Source: Bacteroidales bacterium
GTDB lineage: Bacteria; Bacteroidota; Bacteroidia; Bacteroidales; UBA3663
DNA length: 64,000 nucleotides
Assembly: GCA_017618715.1 (NCBI GenBank)
Contig: JAFZTS010000045.1
Coordinates: 20,973-84,972 of the forward strand
Direction: 5' to 3'
The number at the start of each line of letters is the position of its first letter. The first letter of the stretch is position 1. The translations under genes were made by a program, and so were the position numbers. This document shows positions 49,980-58,239 of this stretch, in pieces. The notes under the pieces are model-generated. The model did no database searches. It was not told the DNA's origin and was given only the letters and a program-made list of their open reading frames with translations.

Positions 49980-52040
49980 CTACAGTTTATCGCATTCGTT
50001 CAGCCAAATTGTCGCACAGGCATCGCTGGGCATCCTCAAATCTCCGCGTGGCGAAATGCTTACGGTACCCACCTTGGGCCCGTCGGGCAGACACGATCGC
50101 TTGAACTGCTGCTGGAAGAATCGGCGGAAGAAGCTTCGCATCCATTTCTTGATGGTTTCGTCGTCGTAGGTTCCTTCGCGCATATCTTTATATTTATCGT
50201 TCTGGAAAGCTTCCTTGGCCAACATGAAAATCTTCTTTGGACTGGCGCCAAAACGGAACGAGTGATAGAGGAAGAAGTCATTCAACTCGTAGGGACCGAT
50301 GAAGTCCTCGGTCTTCTGTTCGATCTCTCCCTCACTGTTGGTGGGGGTCAGTTCGGGCGAGATGGGCGTGTCGATGATGTCCAACAGGTATGGACGTGCC
50401 TCTTCGTCCCCCTTCATTGCTACGTATTTCACCATATATTTGACCAGCGTCTTAGGAATCGAAGTGTTGACGGCATACATCGACATGTGGTCGCCGTTAT
50501 AGGTACACCAACCCAATACCAGTTCCGACAGGTCACCCGTGCCGATCACCAATCCACCTGTCTGATTGGCAGCATCCATCAGGATCTGTGTCCTTTCGCG
50601 TGCCTGACAGTTTTCGTAGGTTACGTCCTTGTTATTCGGATCAATGCCAAGGTCCTTGAAGTGCTGTAAAACAGCCTCCTTGATAGAAATCTCGCGCTGC
50701 GTGATACCCAAAGCAGTCATCAGTCCAAGGGCATTTCGATAAGTGCGTCCTGAAGTGCCGAATCCTGGCATGGTGATGCCAACTATACGCTGGCGATCCC
50801 AACCCAGTTTGTCAAAGGCTCGTACGACAACAAGCAGGGCTAACGTAGAATCCAAACCTCCTGAGATACCGATGACGGCAGTCTTCGCGTTGATGTGGTT
50901 CAAACGAGTCACGAGGCCTTGCACCTGAATATTGAAGATTTCCGAGCAGCGTTCCTCCATGTCATCGTCGTTCGAAGGGACAAAAGGCCGGGGAGCGATA
51001 TATCGGTACAACTTCGCGTTGAAGTCAGGTGATGGCAATTTGGTCATCTCCACGGTATAGTAGCCGTTCTGTGTAGGCTCGCAAGTGTGATGTCTGTCGC
51101 CATATACCATCTTCTCGGGTTGAATTCCCATGTCGGGCTGCAGTTGCGTGAACGAGGTTTGAGAGCGGCGCAGTACCTTCAGCTTCTCGATATCTACATC
51201 TCGCACGAGTAGGCTAGATTCCATCTTGAACCGTTCGCTCTCACCTAGCATGGCACCATTCTCAGCAATGAGTCCCTTGCCTGCAAAGACGAGGTCGGTG
51301 GTCGATTCGCCGAAGCCCGACGAAGCATAGACGTAGGCGCAAATCAGTCGTCCGCTATGCGACTGTATCATCTGGCGCAGATAGGCATGCTTGCTGGTCA
51401 CTTCGTCAGAACAGGAGAGGTTCACGATGACGTGGGCACCTGCCAATGCCATGCGACTCGATGGGGGAATGGGCACCCAAAGGTCTTCGCAAATCTCGAT
51501 ACCCAAAGTGAATCCCTCAAAACCGAAGAGCAGATTCTGGCCGAAGATAATGTTGTCGAAACGCTTGTCCGCCAAAGCACCTAGGTCGATTCTTGCACCC
51601 GCAGGCACTTCAGCTCCGCTGGCGAACCAGCGCGCCTCGTAGAACTCGCTGTAATTGGGCAGATAGACTTTCGGAACAATGCCCACGATGTTGCCGTCGC
51701 CGAGCAGGACGGCACAGTTGTACAGACGATTGCGATAGGAGAGGGGCACACCCACGATCACGGCCATGTCGATGCCGCGAGTGGCTTCGGCCAAATGTTT
51801 CAGGCCTTCGATTGATGCATTCAGCAGCGGTTCATGATGGAAGAGGTCGGCACACGTGTAGCCCGTAAGTGAAAGTTCGGGGAACACCAATAGTTGCACT
51901 CCTTCTTCGTGGGCTTCACGTATCAGCTGGATGTGCTGCTTCAGATTGTACTCCACATCGGCTACTTTCACGGTTGGAATCGCCGTGGCTACGCGCAGCA
52001 ACCCATAGTCGTCAAATATCTTCGTAGTTTTCTTTGCCAT
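49980..52040 (-). CDS. nadE: Glutamine-dependent NAD+ synthetase
   Basis: This 686-residue two-domain enzyme makes NAD+ from deamido-NAD, ATP and glutamine. The N-terminal nitrilase-fold glutaminase has LVFPELSLTGYTC (Glu55), the lysine in GIVPKVYLPNYSEFYE, and the nucleophile cysteine in TLGIEICEDLW. The C-terminal synthetase has the ATP pyrophosphatase P-loop ISGGLDSTLALLV, followed by GTGDLSELVLGWCTYNGDHMSMYAVN. The length fits this long glutamine-using type. It starts 22 bases after the S4-domain gene, so the two are probably co-transcribed, and it has its own terminator. Confidence 0.96.
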   Translation of the reverse strand: MAKKTTKIFDDYGLLRVATAIPTVKVADVEYNLKQHIQLIREAHEEGVQLLVFPELSLTGYTCADLFHHEPLLNASIEGLKHLAEATRGIDMAVIVGVPLSYRNRLYNCAVLLGDGNIVGIVPKVYLPNYSEFYEARWFASGAEVPAGARIDLGALADKRFDNIIFGQNLLFGFEGFTLGIEICEDLWVPIPPSSRMALAGAHVIVNLSCSDEVTSKHAYLRQMIQSHSGRLICAYVYASSGFGESTTDLVFAGKGLIAENGAMLGESERFKMESSLLVRDVDIEKLKVLRRSQTSFTQLQPDMGIQPEKMVYGDRHHTCEPTQNGYYTVEMTKLPSPDFNAKLYRYIAPRPFVPSNDDDMEERCSEIFNIQVQGLVTRLNHINAKTAVIGISGGLDSTLALLVVVRAFDKLGWDRQRIVGITMPGFGTSGRTYRNALGLMTALGITQREISIKEAVLQHFKDLGIDPNNKDVTYENCQARERTQILMDAANQTGGLVIGTGDLSELVLGWCTYNGDHMSMYAVNTSIPKTLVKYMVKYVAMKGDEEARPYLLDIIDTPISPELTPTNSEGEIEQKTEDFIGPYELNDFFLYHSFRFGASPKKIFMLAKEAFQNDKYKDMREGTYDDETIKKWMRSFFRRFFQQQFKRSCLPDGPKVGTVSISPRGDLRMPSDACATIWLNECDKL

Positions 52041-52050
52041 ATCGTTAAAT

Positions 52051-52126
52051 AGTTAACCCTTCTTAACCCTTCGAACCTCTTGAACCTCTCGAACCCTTCG
52101 AACCTCTCAAACCCTTCGAACCTCCC
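52051..52126. repeat. 9-bp tandem repeat (AACC[CT]TTCG type) across a gene end
   Basis: About eight degenerate units of AACCCTTCG / AACCTCTCG run from the end of the S4-domain gene through its stop codon (52063-52065) into the intergenic gap. Read on the minus strand, each 9-bp unit codes for Gly-Ser-Lys or Gly-Ser-Arg. Confidence 0.8.
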
Positions 52127-52668
52127 TTCCTCTGGCTCTTCGCCTTCGGATTCACACCCTCAACACGGCGGGTCTTGACGTTCATCAATCCCTGCTTGTC
52201 GTTGGCAAAGACATCGCTGAACGACTTTGCCTTCATGTTCTCTTTCTTGACGGCCTTCTTCAGCTGGGCTTCGTCCATGTTCATCGCTTCGGCATTGTTC
52301 CTAAGCACGCGTCGCTCGCCTGCCGTGCCGCTCTTGGCCTTTTTGCGAAGGAGCTTGCTCTTGGGATTCTGCATCTTGGACTCCATTTTCTGGCGCTTCA
52401 TTTCGTTGTGTTGGGTCCACCAGGGGTTCCTCTTTCGCTCCAACTCGTCCAAAGCCTCCTGTGAGATGGCGTTTTTCTGAGGGTTCGAGGGATCGACTTT
52501 CTGGCCGTCCACGGTGATGACGTCACGCTCGGTATCTATCTGCATACCGATGCGTGCAGGCTGTCCGTTGACTTCAACTCGTCCGTCAGCGATCAGTTCA
52601 TCGACTTCGCGGCGGCTGCAAACGCCCGATTCACTCAAATATTTATTGATTCTTACGTTTTTTTCCAT
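52063..52668 (-). CDS. S4-domain RNA-binding protein with basic Gly-Ser-Lys/Arg tail
   Basis: This 201-residue protein carries at residues about 3-65 the S4 RNA-binding domain in the form found at the start of RsuA/RluB pseudouridine synthases (VRINKYLSESGVCSRREVDELIADGRVEVNGQPA). The catalytic pseudouridine synthase domain is absent. In its place is a long, very basic, low-complexity stretch. The last 19 residues are (Gly-Ser-Lys/Arg)n, produced by a 9-bp DNA repeat. It may bind rRNA or the ribosome without modifying it. The start at 52668 gives the standard S4 beginning and leaves the promoter free. It lies just ahead of nadE. Frame-shifting by the repeat cannot be excluded. Confidence 0.82.
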   Translation of the reverse strand: MEKNVRINKYLSESGVCSRREVDELIADGRVEVNGQPARIGMQIDTERDVITVDGQKVDPSNPQKNAISQEALDELERKRNPWWTQHNEMKRQKMESKMQNPKSKLLRKKAKSGTAGERRVLRNNAEAMNMDEAQLKKAVKKENMKAKSFSDVFANDKQGLMNVKTRRVEGVNPKAKSQRKGGSKGLRGSKGSRGSRGSKG

Positions 52669-52689
52669 ATATGTTTTCTTTTTTCGGTG

Positions 52690-52697
52690 CAAATATA
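52690..52697 (-). promoter_or_regulatory. -7 box of the S4-domain gene and nadE
   Basis: On the minus strand TATATTTG lies 22 bases before the start codon. It is divergent from, and close to, the promoter of the sulfatase gene. Confidence 0.6.
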
Positions 52698-52719
52698 CAC
52701 ATTATTATTTAAAAAGCAT

Positions 52720-52727
52720 TATCTTTG
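52720..52727 (+). promoter_or_regulatory. -7 box of the LTA-synthase-like gene
   Basis: TATCTTTG lies 21 bases before the ATG at 52748. It supports that start and excludes the longer in-frame reading from 52514. Confidence 0.65.
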
Positions 52728-52747
52728 CACCCAAAATCTGTGAAAAA

Positions 52748-54628
52748 ATGAAGAAAAAAATCTTTTTGTTCATCTTTTTTGTTGTTTTAGGCATCGTGCA
52801 GGCAGTAATCTTCATGCTTGCATATCGACGTCTTTTTGAATCATGCAGCTTTGCTGAATACCTTCTTTCTCTTGCATACGCCATCCCTCAATCAGTGATG
52901 GTGAGTTCCTGGTTGATGCTTCCGGCATTCATTGTTGGTGTCATCTATGTTTTTATTCGCGGATCATGGCATCGCATGTTTATGATATGGTATATCACCC
53001 TTGCGCTGATGGGAATGCTTTTCTTGACCTGCATCGACTGGATTCTCTACGGCTTCTGGGGTTTTCGTATTGATACCACACCCTTCATCTATATTTTTGA
53101 TAATCCAGCCAAGGCTATAGGCCGCACACCCTGGTGGGGTTTCATCGTCACGTTTGGAACCGTCTTTCTGATGGGTTGGCTTGTATATGGCATCATGTCA
53201 CTCGTTTATCCAAAGCGTTGCAACGGTTCGTCGCATGTGGGTCAAAGGCTTTCTATCCGACATGAGGCTTGGGGGAATCTGGGCCTTGCAATAGCCATGT
53301 TCATAATCGGCAATGGCTGCTTTGGTCTCATGGGCATCGGTTCGGCATATTTCTCTGACTATCAGCCGCTCAATCATGCTGCTACTAATCCCATCTACAA
53401 TCTCTGCCATTCCGTTCGTCAGCACTTCACACCGTTCGATAAGCAGTATCGCTTCATGAGTAAAGCTGAATGCCAAATTGCCATGCAGGAACTTGCTCGC
53501 CCTATACAGAGTCGAGGCCCAGTTTTACTTAAGAACGATGGTCGCCCCAATGTCCTGCTTATCGCATTCGAGAGCTTTAGCGGCGCTGCCAGTCATTATC
53601 TTTATCCTGAGGCAAGTAGCTTGGCAATGCCCTGCTTCGACAAGGCTATGTCTGAAGGCATTGCTTTCACGCGTTTTTATGCAAATTCCTTCCGCACCGA
53701 ACGCGCCTTCGTCTCCATCCTTTCCGGATACCCGGGTCAGCCAACTTTCAGCCTGATAACCGATGACGACCGCACTCGTCATCTGGATTATCTCACCCGT
53801 CCCCTCATCGAGTCGGGATATTCCACGGAGTTCTTTTATGGTGGTGATGGAAAGTTCTGTCACCTTGATACTTATCTTGACTATGCGGGTATTGATCGCC
53901 AGACTGAGAAAGCTGCTTTTCCCGAGGATGATTTTGATGCTGATTTCGGCATGCATGATGCATTCATGTTCGATTATGTCTTCAACAGCCTCAAAAAGGA
54001 GGCTCTCGCAGCTGCGGATACCCTCGCGGAATATCCCGCCCAACCTTATTTCAAGTTTTTCTCGACCCTGAGCAGCCATGAGCCATTCGAGGTGCCCATG
54101 CAACGTCTTTCCGACCCCTATCTCAATAGTGTTGCCTATACAGATTCATGTTTGGGTGCTTTCCTCGATAAGGTTCGTGCCGATCACACCATTTGGGACA
54201 ACCTGCTTATCATCTGTATGCCCGACCATTGTTATTCCAATTATCCCGAGGGCATTCAGCAACATGAGCCCCTACGTTATCACATTCCGATGTTTTGGAC
54301 AGGTGGGGTAGTGGAACATCATGCCGATGTCGCTGTTATCGCTCAGCAAGCCGATCTGGCAGTGACGCTCCTGCATCAGCTGGGTATTCCGACTCAGCCG
54401 GATGACCTCCCATTCAGTCACGATATCTTCGACCCTGCCTCGCCTCACTTCGCTTTTTACGCCTGGCCCGATGGCTTCGGATTCCTTACAGATTCATGTT
54501 CCTATGTGCAGGATAATCATTTCGACGGTCATCCACTCGAAGGCTCAAATGATCCGTCAGGACACGCCGAACGGTTAGGGAAAGCATATCTGCAGACGCT
54601 TTTCGACCATATTTCGGCGCTCAAATAG
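52748..54628 (+). CDS. LTA-synthase-family membrane sulfatase/phosphoglycerol transferase-like protein
   Basis: This 626-residue inner-membrane protein has about five membrane helices in the first 230 residues, then a periplasmic sulfatase-fold domain. The alkaline-phosphatase-superfamily metal site is seen in NVLLIAFESFSG (Glu), the nucleophile region SFRTERAFVSILSGYPGQP (Thr or Ser), FFYGGDGKF and CMPDHCYSNYP (Asp, His). Gram-positive relatives polymerise glycerol phosphate. Gram-negative Bacteroidetes lack lipoteichoic acid, so this member probably transfers a phospho-group to a lipid or glycan, or hydrolyses one. It appears monocistronic, with its own promoter. Confidence 0.9.
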   Translation: MKKKIFLFIFFVVLGIVQAVIFMLAYRRLFESCSFAEYLLSLAYAIPQSVMVSSWLMLPAFIVGVIYVFIRGSWHRMFMIWYITLALMGMLFLTCIDWILYGFWGFRIDTTPFIYIFDNPAKAIGRTPWWGFIVTFGTVFLMGWLVYGIMSLVYPKRCNGSSHVGQRLSIRHEAWGNLGLAIAMFIIGNGCFGLMGIGSAYFSDYQPLNHAATNPIYNLCHSVRQHFTPFDKQYRFMSKAECQIAMQELARPIQSRGPVLLKNDGRPNVLLIAFESFSGAASHYLYPEASSLAMPCFDKAMSEGIAFTRFYANSFRTERAFVSILSGYPGQPTFSLITDDDRTRHLDYLTRPLIESGYSTEFFYGGDGKFCHLDTYLDYAGIDRQTEKAAFPEDDFDADFGMHDAFMFDYVFNSLKKEALAAADTLAEYPAQPYFKFFSTLSSHEPFEVPMQRLSDPYLNSVAYTDSCLGAFLDKVRADHTIWDNLLIICMPDHCYSNYPEGIQQHEPLRYHIPMFWTGGVVEHHADVAVIAQQADLAVTLLHQLGIPTQPDDLPFSHDIFDPASPHFAFYAWPDGFGFLTDSCSYVQDNHFDGHPLEGSNDPSGHAERLGKAYLQTLFDHISALK

Positions 54629-54667
54629 CCCCTTTTTACCGGTTTTTGCAAATTTTCACACAAAAAA

Positions 54668-54699
54668 TTTGGATTTCCAAAAATTATGCCCTATCTTTG
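54668..54699 (+). promoter_or_regulatory. Promoter of the tRNA-Pro gene
   Basis: TTTG (54668-54671) and TATCTTTG (54692-54699) are 20 bases apart, 30 bases before the tRNA. Confidence 0.75.
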
Positions 54700-54729
54700 C
54701 ACCCGCAAAATCGAAAGATGGAGCAAGTT

Positions 54730-54805
54730 CGGGATGTAGCTCAGTCGGTAGAGTACACGTCTGGGGGGCGCGAGGTCGCCCGTTCGAATCGGGTCATCCC
54801 GACCA
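54730..54805 (+). tRNA. tRNA-Pro (anticodon GGG), CCA encoded
   Basis: The cloverleaf folds fully: acceptor CGGGATG/CATCCCG (7 bp), D-stem GCTC/GAGT, anticodon loop CTGGGGG with GGG at 54763-54765, and T-stem GCCCG/CGGGT around TTCGAAT. The discriminator A is at 54802 and the genomic CCA at 54803-54805. The anticodon stem CACGT/GCGCG has one A-C mismatch (positions 28-42). A promoter precedes it and a strong terminator follows directly, so it is a single tRNA gene. The rest of the 54629-55116 gap holds nothing else I can identify apart from the flanking promoters. Confidence 0.95.
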
Positions 54806-54836
54806 GGTTGCAAGGAATACCCTTGCAACCTTTTTT
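54806..54836 (+). terminator. Rho-independent terminator of the tRNA gene
   Basis: GGTTGCAAGG and CCTTGCAACC form a perfect 10-bp stem with an AATAC loop, followed by six T. It starts directly after the CCA end. Confidence 0.9.
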
Positions 54837-55040
54837 GTAGTTGTACCTCTCGCTCGTTAGCCCTTGCATGTCTTCCTGTTGTCATGTGCTCTTGTAAGTA
54901 GTGGGTTCGTTTGTTCCTTCGATGCTTTTGAAACCTTCTCCAAATGTCCTCCACAACAACCATGTTTGTCTGTTTTTATAGTCATTTTCGCCTGATAAAA
55001 CCGAATATTTCCGTTTTTTGTTCACTCTTATCCCTAAAAA

Positions 55041-55072
55041 TTTGGAGTAAAACGGAATTATCGTTATATTTG
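55041..55072 (+). promoter_or_regulatory. Promoter of the GH28-like gene
   Basis: TTTG (55041-55044) and TATATTTG (55065-55072) are 20 bases apart, about 45 bases before the start at 55117. Confidence 0.7.
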
Positions 55073-55116
55073 CCGCGTGAAATTAATAAATGACTAAACA
55101 GATATTCATTCTATTT

Positions 55117-56580
55117 ATGAAATCTACAACAGCACTCTTGCTTTCTTTGGCACTCGTCGCTGTCTCCTGCAAAAAGGAAACAGCAGTTTGGCAAACCATT
55201 TCTTCTGAATACGTGAGTACTTCTGAGGCACCGTTCCCGATGTCTGATGTACAGGCGCCTATCTTTCCTGATCAGAAATATCCTATCACAGACTATGGAG
55301 CAATAGCCCTGCCTGTTGATGGCAGTGGTTTCCCAACATCTTTGGATTCATCGCGAGTGGTTCGCGTTAATGCCAAAGCATTTGCTGATGCCATGGCTGA
55401 TTGTTCCGCGTCTGGTGGCGGATATGTGGTGGTTCCCAAAGGTGAATGGCTGACAGGTCCGGTGAAGTTTCAGAGTAGTTGTAACCTCTATCTTTCCGAG
55501 GGTTCTGTTCTTGTTTTCAGTGGCAAACCCGACGATTATTTGCCCGAAGAGATGTCCCCGTGGGAGGGTGTTGAGTGTGTCAACTACTGTCCGCTGGTTT
55601 ATGCTTATCGTTGTTCCAAGGTCGGCATCTCGGGAACTGGAACCCTCAGACCTATCATGACAGAGTGGGAGAAGTGGTTCGAACTGACTCCTGAACACGT
55701 CAAGGGACTCCAAATACTTGATCGTTGGGGAACGTTTGGCGAGAAGTGGTACAAGCGAAACATTTCTGGTCATAAATTCCAGATGAGACCTCCGCTTGTT
55801 CAGTTCTTCCAGTGTACGAATGTCCTTTTGGAGGATTTCAAGGTACGTCAGTCTCCTCAAAGTTCGATTCATTTATACGGTTGCGAGGAGGGGGTAGCAC
55901 GTCGCCTCGATGTTTGTGCTTTTGGAAGGGGTTGTGATGGCTTGGTTCTGGAAATGACACGCAGCTTCGTCGTTGAGGATTGCACCTTTGAACAAGGGGG
56001 CGATGCAATGTCTCTCAAGTCTGGACGCGTTTACGAATCATGGAATTCACAAGCGTCCTCTCACAATATTCTGATACGTCGCTGTGTAGTAAAACGAGGA
56101 AAGGCACTTCTGAGTATCGGAGAAGAGGTGTCACATGGCATACATAATGTTTATATGACCGACTGCAAAGCTACGGGCGCGGTAGATGACCTGCTTAGCG
56201 TTAGGTCCAACATACGCCAGGGCTCCTCGGTGGATAGCATTTTCGTTGCGAACTGTGAAGCTGCTTCGTTGCAACGCGTCTTTGCTATTGATACCGACGT
56301 CTGGGGTGATTGGCGCGATGCCATGTCTCACGAAAAGGACACCATCAATTCTATCGGTGGCATCTTGATGCATGATGTGAAATGCCGCAGCGCGGTGGCT
56401 CTCGTTGACATTAATGGTGATAAGAAAAATCCCGCCAAGGACATTACCATCCGGAATATCAGCGCCGATAGCGTTTATTCTTACGTTTCCCAAGTCAACA
56501 ACGCCGAAGACGTTAAGATTTCCGATATTCAATACGGCTGGCTGGGTAAATCCAGCAAGTCTCCGATTCGTCCTGAATAA
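55117..56580 (+). CDS. GH28-like (polygalacturonase-fold) lipoprotein with altered active site
   Basis: This 487-residue surface or periplasmic lipoprotein is anchored through Cys18 (VAVSC). The start at 55117 gives the best type II signal peptide; an in-frame ATG at 55090 is also possible. The body is a right-handed parallel beta-helix of the pectin-lyase-like fold. It opens with the GH28-type ITDYGA and has ASGGGYVVVPKGEWLTGPV, followed by the active-site area (about 270-305). Compared with GH28, N-x-D is reduced to GCDG (Asp274), the paired DD to GGD (Asp296), and the R-x-K pair is not recognisable. It may be a non-catalytic binder or have another specificity. It is not in a recognisable polysaccharide utilisation locus. 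Confidence 0.82.
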   Translation: MKSTTALLLSLALVAVSCKKETAVWQTISSEYVSTSEAPFPMSDVQAPIFPDQKYPITDYGAIALPVDGSGFPTSLDSSRVVRVNAKAFADAMADCSASGGGYVVVPKGEWLTGPVKFQSSCNLYLSEGSVLVFSGKPDDYLPEEMSPWEGVECVNYCPLVYAYRCSKVGISGTGTLRPIMTEWEKWFELTPEHVKGLQILDRWGTFGEKWYKRNISGHKFQMRPPLVQFFQCTNVLLEDFKVRQSPQSSIHLYGCEEGVARRLDVCAFGRGCDGLVLEMTRSFVVEDCTFEQGGDAMSLKSGRVYESWNSQASSHNILIRRCVVKRGKALLSIGEEVSHGIHNVYMTDCKATGAVDDLLSVRSNIRQGSSVDSIFVANCEAASLQRVFAIDTDVWGDWRDAMSHEKDTINSIGGILMHDVKCRSAVALVDINGDKKNPAKDITIRNISADSVYSYVSQVNNAEDVKISDIQYGWLGKSSKSPIRPE

Positions 56581-56586
56581 TCTACG

Positions 56587-56617
56587 CCCCTCTCCGTCTT
56601 TGCCGGTCGGAGAGGGG
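56587..56617 (+). terminator. Hairpin after the GH28-like gene
   Basis: CCCCTCTCCG (56587-56596) and CGGAGAGGGG (56608-56617) form a perfect 10-bp stem. The T content after it is poor (CTCATCTTATTT), so termination may be partial and the next gene, 18 bases further, may receive read-through. Confidence 0.55.
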
Positions 56618-56635
56618 CTCATCTTATTTCCACTC

Positions 56636-58093
56636 ATGAAACCTCTTCCGTTCCTTCTCGCCCTCTTTTCCCTTTCCGCTGCCTCCGCCCAGCATCTTGT
56701 CAAAGACGACTACTGGACGCTCGAGCAGATCGGAGAGGGTTATTACGACGTCGAGATATCGATGATCTACCAGGAAAACTTCGGCATTACCGGTCGAAAT
56801 GAGGTCAAGGGAAGTATCCTCTCTGGAATATGGTTCCGTGACGCAGGTCTCACCCCTCCTGATGAGGTGGCTGGGCTTCAGGTCTCGTTCTTCGAAAAGA
56901 CCGACTTTGGCTACTACGCCGTCTTCGACGAACAGGACTATAACATCACCGAACCGCGCTCCGTCCTCGTCCTCTATAACCACGAAAAGGTTCCCACCCG
57001 CCAGTGCATGCTCAGCGATGTCTTCGCCAATGGCCGTGTGGTTGATTTTCGCTATGCCGATGGCCGGTTCTTCCTCGCCTTGGGCAACGAGAACCGTTTC
57101 ACCGAGTTCGGCTATATGTCCTACCAGATCTTTTGTTTTGACATCCAGGCCGACCGTATCGTTTGGCGCACTAATTACGAGGTGTGCAAAAACCAGTTCG
57201 ACCTCCTCGACAAATTCCTCGTCTCGGGCTTTGGAGGGTCTGGTGTAGATGACTATGTCTATCTTATCGATCGTCGTACAGGTGTGGCTCTCGACTATGT
57301 GCCCACGCCCTCTATGCCGCAGTATATTGAGGCTACACGTACGCAGGATACGGTTTATGTGGTCGATTATAATAATGTGATCTATCGCTATCTCATCCTC
57401 GACCGCTGTGTGCATGTCACAGGTCGTGGTGTGCGTCTTCGTCGAGGTCCCTCCACCGACCATGCAATCTTCTCCGACGAACATGGCCGTCCCATCTATC
57501 CTTTGGCGGGCGACAACCTGGCCTATCTTGGCCAGTCGGGCGACTTTTACAAGGTGCGCTTCAAGCAGCAGGTACTCTACATCTCGAAGCGATACACCGA
57601 ATTGCGCAATCCGATGCTCGAAAAACAAAAGCTCCTCACGCGTTTTCAGGAGGCACTCTACAACCGTGGCGACTATGTAGCAGCTCCTGTGAGTATCTTG
57701 TTCGTCGATGTTGACGACGACGGTATCGACGAACGTATCTGCAAGGATCTCAACGACCAACTGGCCGTCTTCACGGCCCGGAACCAGCAACATGAGCTCC
57801 TTTTCATCGACATCTTGGACAACACTCACGTCTATCCCTCCTCAGGTGCCTTCCGCACCTACATGAGCCTACCCAACGGCTACGAATCCGAGGCCATCTA
57901 TCTGGTCAAGAATAGTCGCCTCCAAGCTACCTATCTCCGCGAGAACAACTCTTACTCCAAAATCGTCGCTCCTTCTTCCGCTTCCTCCAAAGCCGCCACT
58001 CCCACCAAGATCAAAGCCAAGGAATACGAGACCCAGCGCGCCCGCCTCCAATCCGCATCCGAGCTCACCCTCGACTCCTGCTTCGACCTTTAG
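56636..58093 (+). CDS. Secreted protein with an SH3-like domain, otherwise unknown
   Basis: This 485-residue exported protein starts at 56636, which gives the signal peptide MKPLPFLLALFSLSAASAQ. A longer in-frame reading would overlap the previous gene. The first 240 mature residues are beta-rich with repeating strand patterns (SVLVLYNHEK, FLALGNENRF, YVYLIDRRTGVALDY) that look propeller-like. Residues about 265-325 form a bacterial SH3-like domain (GRGVRLRRGPSTDHAIF...FYKVRFKQQVLYISKRY). A later stretch has DVDDDGIDERI, which resembles an FG-GAP/EF-hand calcium loop. It is probably periplasmic; the function is not recognised. Codons are strongly C-ending from here onward. Confidence 0.8.
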   Translation: MKPLPFLLALFSLSAASAQHLVKDDYWTLEQIGEGYYDVEISMIYQENFGITGRNEVKGSILSGIWFRDAGLTPPDEVAGLQVSFFEKTDFGYYAVFDEQDYNITEPRSVLVLYNHEKVPTRQCMLSDVFANGRVVDFRYADGRFFLALGNENRFTEFGYMSYQIFCFDIQADRIVWRTNYEVCKNQFDLLDKFLVSGFGGSGVDDYVYLIDRRTGVALDYVPTPSMPQYIEATRTQDTVYVVDYNNVIYRYLILDRCVHVTGRGVRLRRGPSTDHAIFSDEHGRPIYPLAGDNLAYLGQSGDFYKVRFKQQVLYISKRYTELRNPMLEKQKLLTRFQEALYNRGDYVAAPVSILFVDVDDDGIDERICKDLNDQLAVFTARNQQHELLFIDILDNTHVYPSSGAFRTYMSLPNGYESEAIYLVKNSRLQATYLRENNSYSKIVAPSSASSKAATPTKIKAKEYETQRARLQSASELTLDSCFDL

Positions 58094-58133
58094 GTCGTTC
58101 CCCCTACGCGTCCCCCTGGTTGCATGTCCCTCC

Positions 58134-58212
58134 GCGTCCCTGTCGCGGCCGTTTTTGGCCGCCCCTCGTCGCTCCTTCAATTGTCCCCGTGGCAGCCAAG
58201 TTTGGCTGCCCC
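58134..58212. repeat. REP-like palindromes, cluster 1 (two copies)
   Basis: There are two short palindromes. GCGGCC-GTTTTT-GGCCGC is at 58145-58162 and GGCAGCC-AAGTTT-GGCTGCC at 58191-58210. Each is preceded by GTCCC(C/T)GT. The two stems differ by a matched G-C to A-T change. Confidence 0.75.
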
Positions 58213-58239
58213 ATATATACCCTCAAAAACACCCCACCC

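Noticed and set aside
52514..52747. Upstream extension of the LTA-synthase-like protein
   Set aside because: The extension crosses the promoter and the opposite-strand S4 gene. The ATG at 52748 gives the natural membrane start.
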